Shown here piece after piece: positions 59,781 to 64,000 of a stretch of 64,000 nucleotides of DNA. The notes below the pieces were generated by a model. It was given only the letters and a program-made list of their open reading frames with translations, was not told where the DNA came from and searched no databases. The position numbers were made by a program, and so were the translations under genes. The stretch covers positions 372,001 to 436,000 of the forward strand of contig NZ_JAUFRA010000005.1 in the NCBI RefSeq assembly GCF_030410045.1, read 5' to 3'. Source of the DNA: Marivivens donghaensis. Lineage in GTDB: Bacteria; Pseudomonadota; Alphaproteobacteria; Rhodobacterales; Rhodobacteraceae. Within the stretch, counting starts at the first letter, position 1, and every line of letters begins with the position of its first letter.

Positions 59781-61192
59781 AGTCGGTCCCCCAACAAAAA
59801 TTGCGCAACACGGTCCATCCGGATGTGTGGCGGACCATCACCCGGTCGAAGGGTGAGCGGCGCAGGCGCGAAATTCATCACGGAATAATCGGCATCCAAC
59901 CATTTTTCATCGCCCGAACGGGCTGGTGCGAGGAGATGCGCGGGATCATCAGGCAAGGCACCAGGGTAAAACGCGGCCTGCCGCCCATCTGACAGCAAAC
60001 GCCCCCTCACCACATCAATGGTCGCACCATCGTGTTGAACGGTCTCCTCTGTCGTCGTGCGCAGCGCCGCAATCGACATCGCATTGGTCTGCGCACCCGC
60101 GAAATCCGCCCGATCCTTTGCTTCGCGCAATAGGGCCTGCGTGATCGCTGTCAGTTTGGCGTGTTGACCGTGGTGGAGGTGGTCTGCCTTGGTCGCTGCA
60201 AAAAGGATTTTATCCACCCGCTTTCCACCCAAGAGCCGCGTCAGCCACGCATTCCGCCCCGGTCGAAACGCCGCCAGAATATCGGCCATCGCGGTGCGCA
60301 AATCTTCGACCGCACGGGGGCCATTATGGATCGCACCCAGCACATCAACCAAAACAATTTGTCGATCTATTCTTGCAAAATGATCCTTAAAGAACGGCTT
60401 TACGATCTTATTCTTGTAACTTTCGAACCTTCTCTCAAATTCACGGTAGAGAGAACCACGCGGCGCACGGTCGATTTCAGGCAGCGGCGCAAAGGTCAAA
60501 ACAGGCGATCCTTCCAGATCGCCGGCCAACAGAAACCGCCCCGGCGACAGGTCCGAAAACCCCTCCTCTCGGGCTGCATTCAGGTAGGCGGTAAAGCTCC
60601 CGGCCAAGGCCCCTGCGGTGGGCTCATCGTGCGGCTCTGCACCCTTCGCCGAGTGCATCGTATCTCGCGCTGATTGGGCAACAGAGCGCCCCTCCATCCG
60701 TGCCAAAGTTTCACGCGACCATTCCGCATAGGATTTCTCAAGAAGCCCCAGATCGAGCAACCATTCACCGGGGTAATCCACGATATCGATATGAACCGTG
60801 CGCGGCCCCGTCACTCCAGCCAGAAACCCTGTCGGCTGAACACGCAAGGACAGACGCAATTCGGAAATGCGGCGCGTACCCTCAGGCCAGCTCGGTTGCG
60901 GTGCGGTGAGCTTGGCGAGGTGATCCTCATACGGGAACCGCGGGATCGTATCGTCGGGCTGTGGCTGAAGATAGGCCGAGCGGATCGCACCGTTCGCCGC
61001 AGGAACCAGTTGTGGCATCCGCCCCCGATCCATCAGGTTAGCCACGAGGGAGGTGATAAAGACCGTCTTGCCCGCGCGGCTTAATCCTGTGACGCCTAAA
61101 CGGACCACGGGATCGGAAAATGGGGCCGTTACAGTGTCAGTGACCGTCTCAAGGCTACGGGCTAGACCATCGGCAAGTGTTGAAAGGACCAA
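59777..61192 (-). CDS. ycjX: YcjX-family P-loop GTPase-like protein (DUF463)
   Basis: A 471-aa protein with the DUF463 layout. The P-loop is GLSRAGKTVFITSL near residue 50, followed by IVDYPGEWLLDLGLLEKSYA, FFKDHFARIDRQIVLVDVLG and the LFAATKADHLHH guanine-specificity-like segment. I prefer TTG at 61190-61192 as start because AGGAG lies six bases upstream; an ATG at 61226-61228 has no ribosome site and lies 19 bp from repeat copy 3. It overlaps ycjF by 4 bp. Confidence 0.88.
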   Translation of the reverse strand: MVLSTLADGLARSLETVTDTVTAPFSDPVVRLGVTGLSRAGKTVFITSLVANLMDRGRMPQLVPAANGAIRSAYLQPQPDDTIPRFPYEDHLAKLTAPQPSWPEGTRRISELRLSLRVQPTGFLAGVTGPRTVHIDIVDYPGEWLLDLGLLEKSYAEWSRETLARMEGRSVAQSARDTMHSAKGAEPHDEPTAGALAGSFTAYLNAAREEGFSDLSPGRFLLAGDLEGSPVLTFAPLPEIDRAPRGSLYREFERRFESYKNKIVKPFFKDHFARIDRQIVLVDVLGAIHNGPRAVEDLRTAMADILAAFRPGRNAWLTRLLGGKRVDKILFAATKADHLHHGQHAKLTAITQALLREAKDRADFAGAQTNAMSIAALRTTTEETVQHDGATIDVVRGRLLSDGRQAAFYPGALPDDPAHLLAPARSGDEKWLDADYSVMNFAPAPLTLRPGDGPPHIRMDRVAQFLLGDRL

Positions 61193-61246
61193 ATCAGTCT
61201 CCTGCTCTATTGGGTCATAGATAAGCACTTGGGGCGGCTCTGTGTA

Positions 61247-61306
61247 GGGGCGCTGCCCCCGTCCGCCTGCGGCGGCCTCCCCCGGGATATTTTGAGCACA
61301 AAGGCA
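61247..61306 (-). repeat. Dispersed intergenic repeat, copy 3 (AAATATCCCGGGGG family)
   Basis: On the minus strand TGCCTTTGTGC is followed by TCAAAATATCCCGGGGG, an 18-base spacer with the hairpin CCGCC-GCA-GGCGG, and the GC palindrome ending in GGGGGCAGCGCCCC. It lies between divergent ycjX and truA. Spacer stems in copies 1 and 3 differ in sequence but share the hairpin form. Confidence 0.83.
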
Positions 61307-61355
61307 GAGCGGGCGCGGGATTGATTTTCGGGGCAGCGCGGCCTAATCGGGGGCC

Positions 61356-62123
61356 ATGCCTCGTTACGCGTTTCAGATCGAATATCACGGTGCCCCTTTT
61401 GTCGGCTGGCAAAGGCAGGCAGAGCAATTGTCGGTGCAAGGCGCGATTGAAGCGGCCTTGGCCAAGCTAGAGCCACGCGCCCATACCATCGCGGCGGCGG
61501 GGCGGACTGATGCGGGCGTTCATGCGACCCATCAGGTGGCTCACGTCGATCTAGAGCGGGATTGGACAACGTTTCGGTTGATGGAAGCGTTGAACTATCA
61601 CCTAAAGCCGTTGCCAGTTTCGATTGTCCGCACCGAAAAGGTTGCAGACGATTGGCACGCACGGTTTTCGGCAAATGAACGTCGTTATCTGTTCCGTATC
61701 ATCACACGCCGTGCTCCATTGGTGCATGAGGCGGGATTGGTTTGGCAAGTTCGGCAACGGTTGGATGCGGCTGCGATGCAAGAGGCGGCCAATAGGCTCT
61801 TGGGGCGGCATGATTTTACGACATTTCGGTCGTCTATTTGTCAGGCTGATAGCCCGATGCGAACATTGGATGAATTGCGCGTCGAAGAGCTGGCGCGTCC
61901 AGATGGGCAAGAGATACGGTTTTACGTGCGAGCACGGTCGTTCCTCCACAATCAGGTGCGGTCTTTTGTTGGCACGCTCGAGCGTGTTGGCGCAGGGCAA
62001 TGGACGCCTGACGACGTGGAGGCCGCGCTCCATGCACGTGACCGCGCAGCCTGTGGCCCCGTTTGTCCGCCGCATGGGCTATATCTTGCCGGTGTTGGTT
62101 ATCCCGACGACCCATTTGCTTGA
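61356..62123 (+). CDS. truA: tRNA pseudouridine38-40 synthase
   Basis: A 255-aa pseudouridine synthase modifying the tRNA anticodon arm. The catalytic aspartate is D52 in AAGRTDAGVHATHQVAHVDL; FIRIITRRAP-like (LFRIITRRAP), LLGRHDFTTFR and ARSFLHNQVRSFVGTLERVG are family segments. The start MPRYAFQIEYHG at 61356 is standard. It is divergent from ycjX across repeat copy 3. Confidence 0.96.
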   Translation: MPRYAFQIEYHGAPFVGWQRQAEQLSVQGAIEAALAKLEPRAHTIAAAGRTDAGVHATHQVAHVDLERDWTTFRLMEALNYHLKPLPVSIVRTEKVADDWHARFSANERRYLFRIITRRAPLVHEAGLVWQVRQRLDAAAMQEAANRLLGRHDFTTFRSSICQADSPMRTLDELRVEELARPDGQEIRFYVRARSFLHNQVRSFVGTLERVGAGQWTPDDVEAALHARDRAACGPVCPPHGLYLAGVGYPDDPFA

Positions 62124-62235
62124 CCTGAATGTGATGCGCCGTAGCTCTACCTGAGGTGCATTCCTGTTCTCAGTGGGATAGGTTAGGGTTAAGCAAACTC
62201 ATCAAGCGGGTGAGTGATAAGGGGCAGAAAAACGC

Positions 62236-64000
62236 GTGTCAGGACCATTCAAAACACTCGTGTCGAGCATTTCCATTGCCATCATTGCGCAAGCGGCCGT
62301 GGCCCAAGATTTGACCATCGCGGTGGATGTCGCGGATCTGGAACCCGTGCTGCGGCAAGCCTCGCTGGTCGCCACGGTGCTTTCGACCGAGGACGCCCCT
62401 CTGGCCCAAGATTTGATTGCAGCCGCGCGGGCCGATTATCAGCGGATCATCGCGGGTTTGTATTCCGAAGGGTATTACGGCGGCACGGTATCTATTCGCG
62501 TCGATGGGAGAGAGGCCGCTTCGATTGCGCCGCTGGATGCGCCCGAAACCGTCGGCGCAATCATGATTGAAGTGAACGCAGGCCAGCGGTTCACCTTTGG
62601 ACAGGTGAGTGTTGCGCCTTTGGCGGACGGGACCGTTTTACCTGATGGATTTGCCACAGGGCAGACGGCGCGATCTAGCGAGGTAAAGGCGGCAGTTGCC
62701 GCGGCGGTCGCTGCATGGCGAGCGGAGGGGCACGCAAAGGCCACCCCGACATCGCAGCAGATCACCGCGCGCCATACCGAGGCCGAATTGAACGTGGCCG
62801 TCGGCATTGATGCGGGTCCGCAAGTGTCGTTTGGTCCCCTGACCGTGTCTGGCAACGAAGATGTCCGCACCGACGCCATCACACGGATCGTCGGCTACCA
62901 GCAAGGCACCGTATTTTCCCCTGATGAGGCCGAAAAACTGGCGGATCGTTTGCGACGCACGGGGGCGTTTTCCTCTGTAGCTGTGATCGAAGGGGAAACG
63001 CTGATCGGGACCGCTATGCCGATTGAACTGCAGGTGTCGGAAAAGCTGCCGCGCCGTCTGGGCTACGGTGTCGAGATGTCGACCGTCGATGGTCTCACAC
63101 TGTCGGGCTACTGGATGCATCGAAACATGTTAGGTGGGGCACAGCGGTTGCGGGTCGATGGGATCGTATCGGGGATCGCAGGCGAAACAGGCGGGGTCGA
63201 TTATGGGACGACTGTGACCTACGCCTACCCGCGTCCCTTTTCGATTGATACCGAAGCCGTCGCGACCTTAACCCTCGAACACGAGGATGAGCCTGATTAC
63301 AAACTCGATCAGCTGACAGGATCGGTGATTGTAACCCGACTGTTCAGCGATAATCGCGAGATCGAGGGCGGCATCGGCTTTGTCACCGCCCAAAGCGAAG
63401 ATGCCAACGGTATCCGCGATTACACCCTTCTGACGCTTCCCATGGCGGGCAGTGTGGATCGGCGGGATTCCACGTTGAACCCCAAGAACGGCCATTACGC
63501 GACCTTGGACCTCACGCCCTTTGTCGGTTTTGGCGATGCGGGCACTGGCGGTCGGCTCTATTTCGATGGGCGCATTTATAGGTCCGTCGGCACCGACGAT
63601 AACGTCACCTTTGCCATGCGCGGCCAATTGGGATCGGTCCTGGGCGTGTCCATCGCCGAAGCGCCGACTGACTACCTATTTTACTCTGGCGGCGGCGATA
63701 GCGTGCGCGGTGAAGGATATAAATCGCTTGGCTATACAACAGGCGGCCAAACCACAGGCGGGCGCAGCTTTGCCGCGATTTCGGCGGAGACCCGTATCGA
63801 CGTGACGCCTTCTATCGGGATGGTCGGATTTGTCGATGCAGGCTTTATCGGTGGTGGCTCCATTCCTTTTGAAGATGGCGAATGGCAGAGCGGTGCGGGC
63901 CTTGGCCTCAGGTATAACACGGGGATCGGGCCAATTCGCCTCGACCTCGCGACGCCGACCTCGGGCGATGGTGCGGGGCAATCAATTAACCTTTATGTCG
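62236..64000 (+). CDS. tamA: TamA-like outer-membrane assembly protein (3' end missing)
   Basis: The first 588 residues of a BamA/TamA-family protein that runs off the right edge. A signal peptide (about 1-23, ending AAVAQD) is followed by POTRA domains (to about 290; e.g. FGPLTVSGNEDVRTDAITRI) and the start of the beta-barrel (LGYGVEMSTVDGLTLSGYWM, then YLFYSGGGDSVRGEGYKSLG, the lid/VRGF-like motif). TamA with TamB inserts autotransporters and supports lipid transport. The start is GTG at 62236, the only usable one because a stop codon lies in frame at 62218-62220. A barrel-end phrase is not reached. Confidence 0.9.
   Translation, partial: MSGPFKTLVSSISIAIIAQAAVAQDLTIAVDVADLEPVLRQASLVATVLSTEDAPLAQDLIAAARADYQRIIAGLYSEGYYGGTVSIRVDGREAASIAPLDAPETVGAIMIEVNAGQRFTFGQVSVAPLADGTVLPDGFATGQTARSSEVKAAVAAAVAAWRAEGHAKATPTSQQITARHTEAELNVAVGIDAGPQVSFGPLTVSGNEDVRTDAITRIVGYQQGTVFSPDEAEKLADRLRRTGAFSSVAVIEGETLIGTAMPIELQVSEKLPRRLGYGVEMSTVDGLTLSGYWMHRNMLGGAQRLRVDGIVSGIAGETGGVDYGTTVTYAYPRPFSIDTEAVATLTLEHEDEPDYKLDQLTGSVIVTRLFSDNREIEGGIGFVTAQSEDANGIRDYTLLTLPMAGSVDRRDSTLNPKNGHYATLDLTPFVGFGDAGTGGRLYFDGRIYRSVGTDDNVTFAMRGQLGSVLGVSIAEAPTDYLFYSGGGDSVRGEGYKSLGYTTGGQTTGGRSFAAISAETRIDVTPSIGMVGFVDAGFIGGGSIPFEDGEWQSGAGLGLRYNTGIGPIRLDLATPTSGDGAGQSINLYV

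Noticed and set aside
1..64000. CRISPR array, prophage, insertion sequence, or toxin-antitoxin pair
   Set aside because: I found no spaced direct repeats, no transposase or integrase other than XerC, and no toxin-like small gene pairs. xerC sits in its normal DUF484 context.
1..64000. tRNA or rRNA genes
   Set aside because: No cloverleaf with a GGTTCGA-type T-loop or rRNA core words was seen in the intergenic regions.

Overview
This 64 kb window looks like chromosomal core sequence from an alphaproteobacterium of the order Rhodobacterales (Roseobacter group). The evidence is the type-A RNase P RNA, two short DUF1127 proteins, phosphatidylcholine synthase, the DUF484-xerC and ycjX-ycjF pairs, a PleD-like cyclase next to DUF3572, and a dispersed AAATATCCCGGGGG repeat that I recall from Rhodobacterales genomes. 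I see no phage, IS element, CRISPR array, tRNA or rRNA. Coding density is very high: many same-strand neighbours overlap by ATGA/GTGA, and seven convergent pairs overlap by exactly 4 bp on a shared double stop.

Layout. 1-5.2 kb (minus): yebC (cut by the window edge), an SLC13/TrkA-C transporter, a YmdB-type phosphodiesterase, 5-formyl-THF cyclo-ligase and mgtE. 5.2-8.3 kb: guanine deaminase and 8-oxoguanine deaminase on either side of a CAP-domain lipoprotein. 8.4-14.7 kb: a small unknown gene, a Bax-inhibitor-1 protein, DUF1127, LysR, quinone oxidoreductase, an XRE regulator, hisN, a GNAT, rpmG and rnpB. 14.7-20.9 kb: a photolyase-like flavoprotein ending in a beta-clamp-type motif, gatCA, an excalibur-like lipoprotein, an amidase, tadA and rluB.

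21.0-26.5 kb holds the most interesting block, a tight six-gene run: 28-aa membrane microprotein, xpaC, telA, DUF2927 lipoprotein, SPFH-GYF protein and a double zinc-ribbon membrane protein. It looks like an uncharacterised envelope-stress or membrane-remodelling system. 26.5-32.2 kb: a PfkB sugar kinase, dtd, asd and the zinc-uptake cluster znuB-znuC-zur / znuA with a palindromic Zur-type box. 32.2-37.3 kb: TetR, HAD phosphatase, DUF3572, a PleD-like diguanylate cyclase, and an EF-hand / ECF sigma / putative anti-sigma / CnrX-like sensor cluster. 37.5-40.7 kb: DUF983, NUDIX, lipocalin, aldo/keto reductase and a small beta-barrel.

40.8-49.6 kb: metG, ruvCAB, a second DUF1127 gene and a one-TM protein whose upstream regions share an 18-bp element, prmA, an MFS protein, a YeeE/YedE sulfur transporter and a truncated hemoglobin. 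49.9-64 kb: ileS, a GNAT, pcs, xerC with DUF484, fructose-6-phosphate aldolase/transaldolase, priA, ycjF-ycjX, truA and a tamA gene that runs off the right edge.

The window is mainly housekeeping: translation (metG, ileS, gatCA, dtd, tadA, truA, rluB, rpmG, prmA, rnpB), recombination and replication restart (ruvABC, xerC, priA), envelope biogenesis (tamA, lipoproteins, pcs) and metal homeostasis (mgtE, znu). All functional calls come from reading motifs by eye; no database search was run.
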